Positions 8,142 through 16,577 are shown, numbered from the stretch's first letter. The stretch: 56,198 nucleotides of DNA from Mycobacteriales bacterium (GCA_035690485.1 DASSKL010000078.1:1-56198), one strand, 5' to 3'. Notes: generated by a model not told the origin, from the letters alone. Program-made: numbers and translations.

Positions 8142-9350
8142 GTGACCTTGGTCTCGCGCGGCGACGTCGAGGCGGCCCGGACGGCGCTGGCCGGCGTGAT
8201 CCGCACCACCCCGGTCTTCCACTCGCGGCCGCTCACGGAACGGGCCGGCGGCCCGGTGGCCTTCAAGTGCGAGAACCTCCAGCGCACCGGGTCGTTCAAG
8301 ATCCGCGGCGCCTACGTGCGGATCTCGCGCCTGGCGCCGGCGGAGCGCGCAGCCGGCGTCGTGGCGGCCAGCGCGGGCAACCACGCCCAGGGAGTCGCCT
8401 ACGCCGCCTCGCTGCTCGACACGGCCGCGACGGTGTTCATGCCGGAAGGGGCGCCGCTACCGAAGGTCGAGGCGACCCGCGGCTACGGCGCGCAGGTGCG
8501 CTTCGCCGGTGCCACGGTCGACGAGGCGCTCGCGGCGGCGACGGCGTACGCCGAGGAGCAGGGGGCCGTCTTCGTCCACCCCTTCGACCACCCGGACATC
8601 GTCGCCGGGCAGGGCACCGCAGGCCTCGAGCTGCTCGAGCAGTGGCCCGAGGTCCGCACCATCCTCGTGCCGACCGGCGGCGGCGGGCTGGTGAGCGGCA
8701 TCGCCGCTGCCGTGAAGCCTGCGCGGCCCGACGTACGCATCGTCGCCGTGCAGGCCGCCGGAGCCGCGGCCTTTCCCGCCTCCTTGGCCGCCGGGCGTCC
8801 CCTGCCGCTCGACGCGATGGCGACGATTGCCGACGGGATCGCGGTCGGCGAGCCGGGGTCGGTGACGTTCGCGCACGTGGCCGCGCTGGTCGACGACGTG
8901 GTCACCGTGTCCGAGGAGGCGCTCTCCCGCGCGCTGCTGCTGTGCCTGGAGCGCGCGAAGCTCCTCGTCGAGCCGGCCGGTGCGGCCGGTGTCGGCGCCG
9001 TGATGGAGGAGCCGCAGGCCTACGAGCCGCCGGTTGCCGTCGTGCTCTCGGGCGGCAACATCGACCCGATCCTGCTGCTCCGCCTGCTGCGCCACGGCAT
9101 GATCGCGGCCGGCCGCTACCTGTCGTTCCGGCTGCGGATCCCCGACCGGCCGGGTGAGCTGGCCCGGCTCCTGGGCATGCTCGCCGCCTCCGGCGCGAAC
9201 GTGCTCGACGTCGAGCACCGGCGCACCGGCGCGAAGCTGCACATCGACGAGGTCGAGGTGGCTCTGCAGCTGGAGACCCGCGGCGCCGAGCACTGCCACG
9301 AGGTGCTCACCCGGCTACGCCGCGCCGGCTACCCGCTGCACCTGGACTAG
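8142..9350 (+). CDS. ilvA: Threonine ammonia-lyase (biosynthetic/catabolic, PLP) with ACT domain
   Basis: 402 residues from GTG at 8142, which matches the usual medium-length form. It deaminates threonine to 2-oxobutanoate, the first step to isoleucine. Visible features: the PLP lysine motif TGSFKIRGA, the SAGNHAQGVA loop, the phosphate-binding glycine run PTGGGGLVSG, and a C-terminal ACT-like domain (about 325-400, RIPDRPGELARLLGML) for allosteric control. Its stop overlaps that of convergent greA (shared CTAG at 9347-9350). Serine dehydratase activity is possible, but the fold and length fit threonine best. Confidence 0.9.
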   Translation: MTLVSRGDVEAARTALAGVIRTTPVFHSRPLTERAGGPVAFKCENLQRTGSFKIRGAYVRISRLAPAERAAGVVAASAGNHAQGVAYAASLLDTAATVFMPEGAPLPKVEATRGYGAQVRFAGATVDEALAAATAYAEEQGAVFVHPFDHPDIVAGQGTAGLELLEQWPEVRTILVPTGGGGLVSGIAAAVKPARPDVRIVAVQAAGAAAFPASLAAGRPLPLDAMATIADGIAVGEPGSVTFAHVAALVDDVVTVSEEALSRALLLCLERAKLLVEPAGAAGVGAVMEEPQAYEPPVAVVLSGGNIDPILLLRLLRHGMIAAGRYLSFRLRIPDRPGELARLLGMLAASGANVLDVEHRRTGAKLHIDEVEVALQLETRGAEHCHEVLTRLRRAGYPLHLD

Positions 9351-9844
9351 CCCGCGTAGGGGACCGCGTCGAGCACCGTCACCCGCATCGTCGTGCCGTT
9401 GGGCAGCTGGTAGTCGAGCACGTCGCCGGCCCGATGACCGTTGACCGCCTGGCCGAGCGGCGACTGCGGGGAGTAGACCGCGATGTCGCTGTGCGCGGCC
9501 TGCTCGCGCGACCCGAGCAGGAACTTCTCCTCCTCGCCGTCCTCGAAGCGGACGGTCACGACCATGCCGGGCTCGGCGATGCCGTCGGCCGGAGGAGCCT
9601 CGCCGACCTTCGCATCGCGCAGCAGCTGGGTGAGCTGGCGGATGCGAGCCTCTTGCTTGCCCTGCTCCTCCTTGGCGGCGTGGTAGCCGCCGTTCTCCCG
9701 CAGGTCGCCCTCGGCGCGCGCCGCCTCGATCTTCTTGGAGATCTCGGTGCGGCCCGGACCCGACAGGTGGTCGAGCTCGGACTTCAGCCGGTCGTACGCC
9801 TCCTGGGTCAACCAGGTGATGTTCTGTTCGGGCGTCTGGGTCAC
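9347..9844 (-). CDS. greA: Transcription elongation factor GreA
   Basis: 165 residues from GTG at 9844 (MTQTPEQNITWLTQEAY). An N-terminal coiled coil carries the acidic tip region (EGDLRENGGYHAAKEEQ), followed by the FKBP-like C-terminal domain ending SPLGQAVNGHRAGD and PNGTTMRVTVLD. GreA enters the RNA polymerase secondary channel and stimulates cleavage of backtracked transcripts. It sits next to mca, as in mycobacteria, on the opposite strand. The 77 bases to mca hold the divergent promoters. Confidence 0.96.
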   Translation of the reverse strand: MTQTPEQNITWLTQEAYDRLKSELDHLSGPGRTEISKKIEAARAEGDLRENGGYHAAKEEQGKQEARIRQLTQLLRDAKVGEAPPADGIAEPGMVVTVRFEDGEEEKFLLGSREQAAHSDIAVYSPQSPLGQAVNGHRAGDVLDYQLPNGTTMRVTVLDAVPYAG

Positions 9845-9921
9845 CGCGAAGCTCCCGTATCGAGTCGTAGGTGGCACCTGGACGGTCAAGGCTAGCCGGA
9901 TTCGTAGGTAAAGATGGAGGG

Positions 9922-10806
9922 GTGAGCGAGCAGCTGCGGCTGATGGCCGTGCACGCCCATCCCGACGACGAGTCGAGCAAGGGCGCCGCGACGATGGCGA
10001 TGTACGTCGCGCAGGGCGTCGACGTGCTCGTCGTCACCTGCACCGGTGGAGAGCGCGGATCGGTGCTCAACCCGGCGATGGACCGGCCGGAGGTCGTCGC
10101 CGACCTGCCCGCCATCCGCCGTCGCGAGATGGACGCCGCGCGCGAGATCCTCGGCGTTCGCCAGGAGTGGCTGGGCTTCGTCGACTCGGGCCTGCCGGAG
10201 GGCGATCCGCTGCCGCCGCTGCCCGAGGGCTGCTTCGGGCTGCAGCCGCTGGAGGTGGCGGCCCGGCCGCTGGTCGAGCTGGTGCGGTCCCACCGCCCGC
10301 ACGTCCTCCTGACCTATGACGAGAGCGGTGGCTACCCGCACCCCGACCACGTGCAGACGCACAACGTGTCGATGGAGGCGTTCGACGCGGCGGGCGATCC
10401 GGAGCGCTACCCCGACGCCGGCGAGCCGTGGCAGCCGCTCAAGCTCTACTACCACCAGACGTTTCACAAGGCGCGCGTCACCGCGCTGCACGACGCGATG
10501 CTCGCCCGCGGCCTGGAGTCGCCCTACGGCGAGCGGTTGCAGCGCTGGCTCGACCGCCCCGATGACCAGGAGAAGATCACCACCCGGGTGCCGTGCGCGG
10601 ACTGGTTCGACGTGCGCGACCGCGCGCTGATCGCCCACGCCACGCAGGTCGACCCGACCGGGTGGTTCTTCACGATCCCGCGGGACCTGCAGCGCGAGGT
10701 GTGGCCGACGGAGGACTACCAGCTGGCCCGGTCGCTGGTCGAGACGTCGATCCCGGAGGACGACCTGTTCGCCGGGGTGCGGGCCGACGCCCGCGCCGGC
10801 CGCTGA
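9922..10806 (+). CDS. mca: Mycothiol S-conjugate amidase
   Basis: 294 residues from GTG at 9922 (SD GGAGGG just before). It belongs to the GlcNAc-PI de-N-acetylase/LmbE superfamily, with the zinc-binding motif AHPDDES near the start and HPDH later. The GGYPHPDHVQTH segment, the length and the C-terminal TGWFFTIPRDLQREVW region match Mca and not MshB. Mca cleaves mycothiol conjugates of electrophiles to mercapturates that are exported, so the organism should make mycothiol. It is followed 19 bases later by a small membrane protein gene, a pairing also seen in mycobacteria. Confidence 0.94.
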   Translation: MSEQLRLMAVHAHPDDESSKGAATMAMYVAQGVDVLVVTCTGGERGSVLNPAMDRPEVVADLPAIRRREMDAAREILGVRQEWLGFVDSGLPEGDPLPPLPEGCFGLQPLEVAARPLVELVRSHRPHVLLTYDESGGYPHPDHVQTHNVSMEAFDAAGDPERYPDAGEPWQPLKLYYHQTFHKARVTALHDAMLARGLESPYGERLQRWLDRPDDQEKITTRVPCADWFDVRDRALIAHATQVDPTGWFFTIPRDLQREVWPTEDYQLARSLVETSIPEDDLFAGVRADARAGR

Positions 10807-10825
10807 CCGTCATCCAGGGGCTACC

Positions 10826-11026
10826 GTGGTGGGCGTGCTCGTCCTGGCCGCCCCCACGATCGGGGCCGGAGGTCTCGGCTTCCTCGTGATCCTCGCGTTG
10901 ATCGCGGCCGCCGTCGTCCTCTTCCGTTCGATGAACACCCACCTCAAGCGGGTGCCGAAGAGCTTCGACGAGCCTGCAGAGCCGCCGGCGAAGGCGGCCT
11001 CCGACCGCGTGTCGCGCAAGCCCTGA
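10826..11026 (+). CDS. Small membrane protein downstream of mca
   Basis: 66 residues from GTG at 10826 (AGGGG five bases upstream); the next GTG, three bases later, is equally possible. One transmembrane helix (about residues 12-33, GGLGFLVILALIAAAVVLF) is followed by a basic juxtamembrane stretch (MNTHLKRVPKSF) and a Pro/Ala/Ser-rich cytoplasmic tail. Position and form match the conserved small membrane protein that follows mca in other actinomycetes. Function unknown. Confidence 0.8.
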   Translation: MVGVLVLAAPTIGAGGLGFLVILALIAAAVVLFRSMNTHLKRVPKSFDEPAEPPAKAASDRVSRKP

Positions 11027-11107
11027 TCTCGCGATCTTCGACCCCGCGTCGCCCTGGCCCGGAGGGCTGCTAGCGTCCGGAGCCATCCCGATGAATGGGG
11101 GCTACGG

Positions 11108-11515
11108 ATGGGGACTGCGGTGGCTGCTCGCGTGCCATTGGTCGACTACCTCGTGCTCGAACCCGAGCCGCATCTCGTCGCGCAGGAGTGCACCTCCTGC
11201 GGCGCCCGGTTCTTCGACCATCGGGTGGCCTGCGCGAACTGCTTCGCCCGGGAGTTCCGCCCGGTCGACATCGCGACCACCGGCGAGGTGGCGTCGTTCA
11301 CGATCGTGACGTTCGCCGCCCCCGGCGTGCCGGTGCCGTTCGTGGCGGCCGTCGTCGACTGCGACGGCACCTGGGTGCGGGCCAACCTCGTCGACGTCGA
11401 GGCCGATCCGAGCAAGGTCTGGCTCGGGATGAAGGTCAAGCTCTCGACGTTCCCCCTCGGCACGGACAGCGAGGGCACCGAGGCCGTGGGCTTCGGGTTC
11501 GCCCCGGCGGAGTAG
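11108..11515 (+). CDS. Zn-ribbon/OB-fold (DUF35) acyl-CoA-associated protein
   Basis: 135 residues. A four-cysteine rubredoxin-like zinc ribbon (CTSCG ... CANCF) is followed by an OB fold (about 60-130, GEVASFTIVTFAAPGVPVPF). DUF35 proteins are obligate partners of thiolases and other acyl-CoA enzymes, and the next gene, 13 bases away, is an SCP2-type thiolase. The pair probably forms a hetero-complex for acyl-CoA carbon-carbon chemistry (sterol, steroid or fatty acid side chains, or acetoacetyl-CoA formation as in archaeal thiolase/DUF35 complexes). The ATG at 11108 is used; GTG at 11129 is an alternative. Confidence 0.88.
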   Translation: MGTAVAARVPLVDYLVLEPEPHLVAQECTSCGARFFDHRVACANCFAREFRPVDIATTGEVASFTIVTFAAPGVPVPFVAAVVDCDGTWVRANLVDVEADPSKVWLGMKVKLSTFPLGTDSEGTEAVGFGFAPAE

Positions 11516-11528
11516 AAGGAGACACGCG

Positions 11529-12728
11529 ATGGCCAGCGGCGACGTCTGGATCCTCGGCATCAAGATGACGAAGTTCGGCAAGCGCCCCGACGACGACACC
11601 GTCGGTCTCGCCGCCGAGGCCGCGCTCGCCGCGCTCGACGACGGCGGCGTGACCATGCAGGACATGGGCGTGCTCGCGGCCGGCAACCTCATGGGCCGCG
11701 GCGGGATCGGCCAGGCGCTGCAGAAGCAGATCGGCCAGACCGGCATCCCGGTCTACAACGTCGCCAACGCGTGCGCGACGGGCGCCACCGCGCTGCGCAC
11801 CGTCGTCATGGCCATCAAGGCCGGCGAGTGCGACATGGGCCTCGCCGTCGGCGTCGAGAAGCTCGCCGGTGCGGGCCTGCTCGGTGCGTCCGGTCGCAAG
11901 AAGGACTCCGACACCTGGCAGCCGCAGGGGCGGCAGGGCGCGATCATGGACCTCGACGGTCGGGTCGGCACCGAGAACATGCCGGGCACGTTCGCCCAGG
12001 TCGGCATGGAGTACGGCCACCGCTACGGCGGCGTCGACTTCGAGCTGTTCGCCCGCATCAGCGAGAAGAACCACAAGCACTCGACACTGAACCCGCTCGC
12101 GGCCTACAGCAAGGCGATGTCGCTCGAGCAGATCATGAACGACGTCATGATCGCCTACCCGAACACCCGCCCCATGTGCTCGGCCAACTGCGACGGCGCT
12201 GCCGCCGCGGTGCTCGTGAGCGACGCGAAGCTCAAGACGCTCGACCCCGACCAGCGCCGGCGCGCGGTCAAGATCGCCGCTTCCGTGCTGACGACCGACC
12301 CCTACGAGCCGGGCTGCCAGGTGCTGCCCGACGTCAACACGCTGACCCGCAACGCCGCGAAGCAGGCCTACGACCAGGCCGGCGTCAGCCCCGACGACCT
12401 CGACCTCGTCGAGCTGCACGACTGCTTCGCCACCGCGGAGCTCGTGCACTACGACAACCTCATGCTCTGCCCGGAGGGCGGGGCGGTCGACTTCTTCAAG
12501 TCCGGGGCGCCGTGGCGCGACGGGCGCATGCCGGTCAACGTCTCCGGCGGCCTGCAGTCGAAGGGTCACCCGATCGCGGCGACCGGCATTGCCAACGTGT
12601 GGGAGGTCTGCCACCACCTGCGCGGCGAGGCGGGCGACCGGCAGATCGAGGGGGCCAAGGTGGGGCTCGCCCACGTCATCGGGCTCGGCTCGGCCTGCGG
12701 CGTACACATCCTCGAGAAGGCCGCATAG
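11529..12728 (+). CDS. SCP2-type thiolase (acetyl-CoA acetyltransferase family)
   Basis: 399 residues, ATG with AAGGAG nine bases upstream. It contains the acylated cysteine in NACATGATAL, the ELHDCFATAEL segment typical of sterol-carrier-type thiolases, and the GGLQSKGHPIAATG histidine loop plus a GSACG C-terminal loop. It would cleave or form 3-ketoacyl-CoA in the cytoplasm. The preceding DUF35 gene supplies the expected partner. The C-terminus is followed by an exceptional inverted repeat that should terminate transcription. Confidence 0.92.
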   Translation: MASGDVWILGIKMTKFGKRPDDDTVGLAAEAALAALDDGGVTMQDMGVLAAGNLMGRGGIGQALQKQIGQTGIPVYNVANACATGATALRTVVMAIKAGECDMGLAVGVEKLAGAGLLGASGRKKDSDTWQPQGRQGAIMDLDGRVGTENMPGTFAQVGMEYGHRYGGVDFELFARISEKNHKHSTLNPLAAYSKAMSLEQIMNDVMIAYPNTRPMCSANCDGAAAAVLVSDAKLKTLDPDQRRRAVKIAASVLTTDPYEPGCQVLPDVNTLTRNAAKQAYDQAGVSPDDLDLVELHDCFATAELVHYDNLMLCPEGGAVDFFKSGAPWRDGRMPVNVSGGLQSKGHPIAATGIANVWEVCHHLRGEAGDRQIEGAKVGLAHVIGLGSACGVHILEKAA

Positions 12729-12753
12729 GCGCTCGCCCTTGGTGACGGCCCGC

Positions 12754-12820
12754 CACTGATCACGGAAAGAAGCGTGGTCATCTCTGCAGGGAGATGACCA
12801 CGCTTCTTTCATGATCGGTG
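12754..12820. terminator. Strong bidirectional hairpin terminator
   Basis: A perfect 20-base inverted repeat (12765-12784 with 12791-12810, loop TGCAGG) begins GAAAGAAGC and ends GCTTCTTTC. It is extended by nine more pairs outside (CACTGATCA at 12754-12762 with TGATCGGTG at 12812-12820, one G-T pair, a small internal loop). It lies between the convergent thiolase and DUF2249 genes. The A-rich and T-rich ends suit termination in both directions. Confidence 0.85.
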
Positions 12821-12857
12821 TACGGCGTGATCGGCGGGCCGTTGTGGGCCCGGGCGA

Positions 12858-13328
12858 TCAGGCGGCGGCCGGTCGGCCGATGCGCACCCGCCAGACCTGC
12901 GGCCCCTGCTCGAGGTAGTCCCACTCGAACTGGTTCGCGTGCTCGGCCGCGAACTGGTAGTAGAGCGGCTTCGGATCGTGGTCGTTGACGAGCACGAACC
13001 CGTCGCCGGGCGCCAGGTGGCCGTAGGTGTCGAAGATCAGCTCGTGCCGTCGCGCCGGGATCTCCTGGCGGACGTCGAGGATCGCGTCGTCGGACATGCA
13101 TTCTCCTTCGTCGGGTGTGCGTTGGGTGAGGTAGTGCAGGAGGCCGTTGAACCGTTGTTCGGCCGGGTGGCCCGCGTGATGGGCGGCCCGCCAGGCCTGG
13201 GCGGCCAGCTGGCAGGCGGGATCGGTCGCACCGGCCTGGTGCAGGAGCCGCAGGGCGCGGGTCAGCAGGCGGGCGAACTCGTCGCCGGCGTCGGCCGGGC
13301 CGGGCTCGGTGGCGACCGCCGGCCTCAC
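12858..13328 (-). CDS. Fused helical-domain / DUF2249 protein
   Basis: 156 residues from a GTG start at 13328 that overlaps the upstream DsbA-like stop (GTGA). Residues 1-75 are a small helical domain (LLTRALRLLHQAGA, RFNGLLHYLTQ). Residues 78-150 are a DUF2249 domain (ILDVRQEIPARRHELIF, FEWDYLEQGPQVWRVRIG), a TusA-like fold often encoded with nitric-oxide and hemerythrin-type genes. These domains are commonly two adjacent genes. Here no stop divides them, yet a strong internal ribosome site (AAGGAG, 13108-13103) precedes ATG at 13097, so a 79-residue DUF2249 protein may also be made. Confidence 0.8.
   Translation of the reverse strand: MRPAVATEPGPADAGDEFARLLTRALRLLHQAGATDPACQLAAQAWRAAHHAGHPAEQRFNGLLHYLTQRTPDEGECMSDDAILDVRQEIPARRHELIFDTYGHLAPGDGFVLVNDHDPKPLYYQFAAEHANQFEWDYLEQGPQVWRVRIGRPAAA
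13095..13108 (-). promoter_or_regulatory. Internal Shine-Dalgarno and ATG inside the DUF2249 fusion
   Basis: Reading on the minus strand, AAGGAG is followed by five bases and then ATG (13097-13095), in the same frame as the longer protein. It is the best ribosome site in this operon and marks the likely start of a separate DUF2249 product (12858-13097). Confidence 0.65.
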
Positions 13329-14032
13329 CGGGCCGCGACCGTCTGGCGCGGCCGCCGGTCAACGGCCTCGCCCTGCGGCAACCGGTCGGCGAGCCAGAGC
13401 AGCGCGGTCTCGCCGGCGAACGCCTCGCCGAGGTCGGTCAGCACCAGCGGCAGCTCGGGCGCGCCCCGGTGCAGCCAGAGGTGTAGCCATGCGTCGCGCC
13501 GCCGCTCCCCGATGCGGGTGAGCGGGCCACGACCCAGCGAGGCGACGAGGCCGAGGCGGCGACCGACCGCGAACATGTCGACGTCGCCCAGCGGCACGAT
13601 CGGCTGGTTGGCGCGGATCCGCCACTCGATCGGCTGCGCCGGAGGATCGGGGTTGTGAGCCGCGAAGACGAGCGAACGCAGCACGTCCGGGTCGGCGATG
13701 TTGCGCCCGTGCAGCCAGAGCGCGTCGAACAGCGATTGGCGCAGCGCGTCCTCGACGCCGTCGGCGACGGACTCGGCGTAGGCGGCGGTGGCCGCGCGGC
13801 TGCTGGGCACGAGGACGCCCGGCATCGGGCCGACCTCGCCGGGCAGGAGCAGGCGCTCGGCGGTCTGCGCGGCCGTTTCGTCGACCGGTCGCCCGCCCAT
13901 GGGGCGCGACCGGTCGGCCTCCACCGCGAGCCACCGCACGTCGTGCATGCCGAGCGACCGGATCTGTGCGATGCGCTGGCTCGCGAGGAACGACAAGGGA
14001 TCGGCGAAGTCGCCGATGAGGGTGACGGTCAT
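13325..14032 (-). CDS. DsbA/HCCA-isomerase-like thioredoxin-fold protein
   Basis: 235 residues starting MTVTLIGDFADPLSF, the beta-strand and loop of the DsbA-type thioredoxin fold with its active-site position (ADPLS), but with no CxxC. It is therefore not a classical dithiol oxidase. No signal peptide is visible, so it is cytoplasmic. Later segments (DALWLHGRNIADPDVL) match the helical insert of FrnE/2-hydroxychromene-2-carboxylate isomerase relatives. It is the first gene of an operon with the DUF2249 fusion (four-base overlap). The context suggests a redox or nitrosative-stress role; the substrate is unknown. Confidence 0.75.
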   Translation of the reverse strand: MTVTLIGDFADPLSFLASQRIAQIRSLGMHDVRWLAVEADRSRPMGGRPVDETAAQTAERLLLPGEVGPMPGVLVPSSRAATAAYAESVADGVEDALRQSLFDALWLHGRNIADPDVLRSLVFAAHNPDPPAQPIEWRIRANQPIVPLGDVDMFAVGRRLGLVASLGRGPLTRIGERRRDAWLHLWLHRGAPELPLVLTDLGEAFAGETALLWLADRLPQGEAVDRRPRQTVAAR

Positions 14033-14142
14033 AGCGCACCTCCTGATGACTGGCTCTTATTCTGCCGCGGCGGACTCATATAAACAAGAGATGTATGTAA
14101 TAAGTCACGGTCGGGAGATGACCCGGAGGACAATGCGCGGTC

Positions 14143-14733
14143 ATGAGGTACGACGCGCACACCGCCCTCGTCGTCGTCGACATGCAGAACGACTTCGCCG
14201 ACCCGGCCGGCTCGCTCTCGGTGTCCGGTGCGGCCGGCGTGCTCCCGGTCGTCAACGGCGAGGTCGAGGCGGCGGGTGAGGCCGCAGCGGTGGTGGTCTA
14301 CACGCAGGACTGGCACCCGCCGGCGACGCCGCACTTCGCGAAGGACGGCGGCATCTGGCCCGTCCACTGCGTGCAGGGCAGCTGGGGAGCCGAGCTCGTG
14401 CCAGGTCTTGGCGTCGCAGGCCCGGTGGTGCGCAAGGGATCGCACGGCGAGGACGGCTACTCCGGCTTCACGATGCGCGACCCGACGACGGGTGCAGAGA
14501 TGCCGACGGAGCTCGACGCGACGCTGCGCGCCCGGGGCGTGAGCAAGGTCGTCGTCGTGGGTCTCGCCACCGACTACTGCGTCAAGCACACCGCGCTCGA
14601 CGCCGTGCGGCTCGGCTACGAGACGACGTTGTTGACCGACGGCGTGGCAGCCGTCGACCGGGCGGCCGGCGACGGCGACCGGGCGCTCGACGAGCTCGCC
14701 GCCGCCGGGGTGCGGATCGAACCGTCGCGGTGA
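14143..14733 (+). CDS. pncA: Nicotinamidase/pyrazinamidase
   Basis: 196 residues. Complete isochorismatase-like hydrolase with the catalytic triad D13 (VVDMQNDF), K98 (VRKGSHG) and C146 (TDYCVKH), plus metal ligands D56, H58 (DWHPP) and H75. It hydrolyses nicotinamide to nicotinate in NAD salvage; homologues activate pyrazinamide. Its last 118 bases overlap the 3' end of the convergent NnrS-like gene, and the last ~39 codons of both proteins are encoded on opposite strands of the same DNA. Confidence 0.94.
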   Translation: MRYDAHTALVVVDMQNDFADPAGSLSVSGAAGVLPVVNGEVEAAGEAAAVVVYTQDWHPPATPHFAKDGGIWPVHCVQGSWGAELVPGLGVAGPVVRKGSHGEDGYSGFTMRDPTTGAEMPTELDATLRARGVSKVVVVGLATDYCVKHTALDAVRLGYETTLLTDGVAAVDRAAGDGDRALDELAAAGVRIEPSR

Positions 14734-15845
14734 GCCACGACCAGTCCCCGCCGGCCCTGACGGACCGCGGCGATCGTGACCGCCAGGAAGCAGAGCAGCG
14801 CCACCTCGTTGAGCACGCCACCGACCTGCCAGGCGGTGCGGTTGCCGGCCAGGTCGCCACCGACGAGGCGCAGCAGCAGCGACCCGTGCAGCAGCAGGAG
14901 ATGACCGTAGAAGTGCCGCCGGTAGGGGACGGCGGCCCGGAACACCGCGGGCACGATGACCGGCGCGTGCGCGAAGACCATGCCGATGACGAACCCGAGG
15001 AACAGCGCGTGCAGCATCGCGTCGTAGGCCGGCCCGCCGGCCAGCCCGTAGCGCAGCCACAGTGCACCCGCCACGCCGAGCCAGCAGAATCCCGCGAGCA
15101 GGCAGGCCGCCATGTAGCGGGTGAGGCCGCTCTGCCGCACGGTGCGGCGCGCCACGTCGTGGGCCGCGAGCCACACGGTCAGGAGCAGCAGGCCGGCCCC
15201 GGCGATCCGGGCGCCGATCGAGAAGGCGCCGATCGCCACGGTGATGCCGACGCCGAAGACGGCGGCCGCCGTCGTGAACGTCGCATGGGCACGGCGGCTC
15301 AGCCTGCCGACCCGCGAGAGCTCCAGCCGCTCACCGGTGATGGTCAGGACCAGGTACCCGGCCAGCCACGGAATCAGCCGGCCGACGTCCCACCCGGTCA
15401 GCCAGAGCCCGACCGCGACCACCCACGACACGGCGCCGCTCGCCATCACCCACAGGTGCAGGGCGGTCTGCTTGCGCCCGGCGGCGACGTAGAGGCCGAT
15501 GAGGCCGACGCCGGCGACGCCCAGCAACAGCTGACCGACCAGCAGCGGCAGGCCGGCGATCAGGGCGAGCCCGCCGAGCCCGGCCGTCGCCGGCGCGAGG
15601 TAGCCCGCGCGGGTGTCGATCGCCACCGCGCGCTCGAGCGCGATCAGCGTGCCGAGGAACCCGAGCACCATGAGGGGGCCGTGCACCTCGGCGAAGTCGG
15701 GGCGTGGTGTCGGTACGTCGAGGCCGAGCATCAGCAGGGCGGCCCACAGGCCTGCCAGCAGGGCGGCCAGGCCGAGAGCGCCGAGCGCGAGCCGGTTGCG
15801 GGGTACGCGCCGTACGACGCGGCCGCGAGGTGCGGCCGCCGTCAT
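14616..15845 (-). CDS. NnrS-like multi-pass membrane protein
   Basis: 409 residues from ATG at 15845, sharing ATGA with the upstream regulator stop. About eleven to twelve hydrophobic helices are visible, with recurring His residues (EVHGPLMVLGF, MLHALFLGFVIGMVFAHAPV, FYGHLLLLHG) that are typical of the NnrS haem/copper membrane family linked to nitric oxide tolerance. The last ~40 residues are Ser/Ala-rich and encoded antisense to pncA. Co-translation with a cysteine-containing regulator suggests induction by redox or NO stress. Confidence 0.8.
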   Translation of the reverse strand: MTAAAPRGRVVRRVPRNRLALGALGLAALLAGLWAALLMLGLDVPTPRPDFAEVHGPLMVLGFLGTLIALERAVAIDTRAGYLAPATAGLGGLALIAGLPLLVGQLLLGVAGVGLIGLYVAAGRKQTALHLWVMASGAVSWVVAVGLWLTGWDVGRLIPWLAGYLVLTITGERLELSRVGRLSRRAHATFTTAAAVFGVGITVAIGAFSIGARIAGAGLLLLTVWLAAHDVARRTVRQSGLTRYMAACLLAGFCWLGVAGALWLRYGLAGGPAYDAMLHALFLGFVIGMVFAHAPVIVPAVFRAAVPYRRHFYGHLLLLHGSLLLRLVGGDLAGNRTAWQVGGVLNEVALLCFLAVTIAAVRQGRRGLVVAHRDGSIRTPAAASSSSARSPSPAARSTAATPSVNNVVS

Positions 15846-16522
15846 CGGCTCCCGGCCTTCTTCGGCTGCAGCCGGGCCACGCACAGCTGCGGGGTCACGA
15901 AGGGTTCCAGTGACGTCGCGTCGATCGGGGCGTCGAGCTCCTCGAGCGCCCCCTGCATGAGCCCGAGGTGGATCGCGCACACGACGTCGGTGTGCTTCTC
16001 GGCGACCTCCCGGAACGGGCAGTGGTGCAGCAGGACCTCGGTGCCCTGCTTGGTGGTGCGCGCCTCCGGTGCGAAGCCGACGGCGTCGAGCACGCGGTTG
16101 AGCCGGGTCACGGCCTCCCCGGCACCGATGCGCTCCGACGGCGCGGACCGCTCGACGAGATGGCCGCCCCAGGCCCTGCCCGCATGGGCGGCCGCCGGGC
16201 CGGCGTCCTTGAGCGAGGCAACCAGACCGGTGAGCATCTCCGCGAGCAGGCCGTAGCTGCGCGGGCCGGGGACCGGCCCGTCGGCGGAGTAGAGGATGCG
16301 CGGCCGGCCGGGGACGTCGCGCGGTTCCGAGGCCCGCATCGCGAGCCCCTCCTCCACGAGGCCGTCAAGGTGGAAGCGTGCGGTGTTGAGGTGCAGCCCG
16401 GTGGTCTCGGCGACCTGGGCGGCGGACAGCGGCCCGTCGGCGGCGCGGAGCAGCGCGAGCACCTCTTCACGTCGGCTGCCGACGGCCACCGGCGCCGGGG
16501 GGTCGACGAAAGACGTGGTCAT
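15842..16522 (-). CDS. ArsR/SufR-like winged-helix regulator with three-cysteine (Fe-S type) sensor
   Basis: 226 residues. The N-terminal winged helix (about 15-80) contains LSAAQVAETTGLHLNTARFH and the wing RPRILYSADGP. The C-terminal sensor has C168 (HHCPFREVAE), C182 (DVVCAIHLGLMQG) and C214 (PQLCVARL), the spacing seen in SufR-like proteins that bind an iron-sulfur cluster. It probably represses the NnrS-like gene below it (ATGA overlap) until the cluster is damaged by oxygen or nitric oxide; that is inference. The 55 bases to the divergent Cys-rich gene must contain both promoters. Confidence 0.87.
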   Translation of the reverse strand: MTTSFVDPPAPVAVGSRREEVLALLRAADGPLSAAQVAETTGLHLNTARFHLDGLVEEGLAMRASEPRDVPGRPRILYSADGPVPGPRSYGLLAEMLTGLVASLKDAGPAAAHAGRAWGGHLVERSAPSERIGAGEAVTRLNRVLDAVGFAPEARTTKQGTEVLLHHCPFREVAEKHTDVVCAIHLGLMQGALEELDAPIDATSLEPFVTPQLCVARLQPKKAGSR

Positions 16523-16577
16523 GCCGCGATTGTCACATCAGATCTCGTCAAAAACAACCACGTGGGGAATATCTCGG

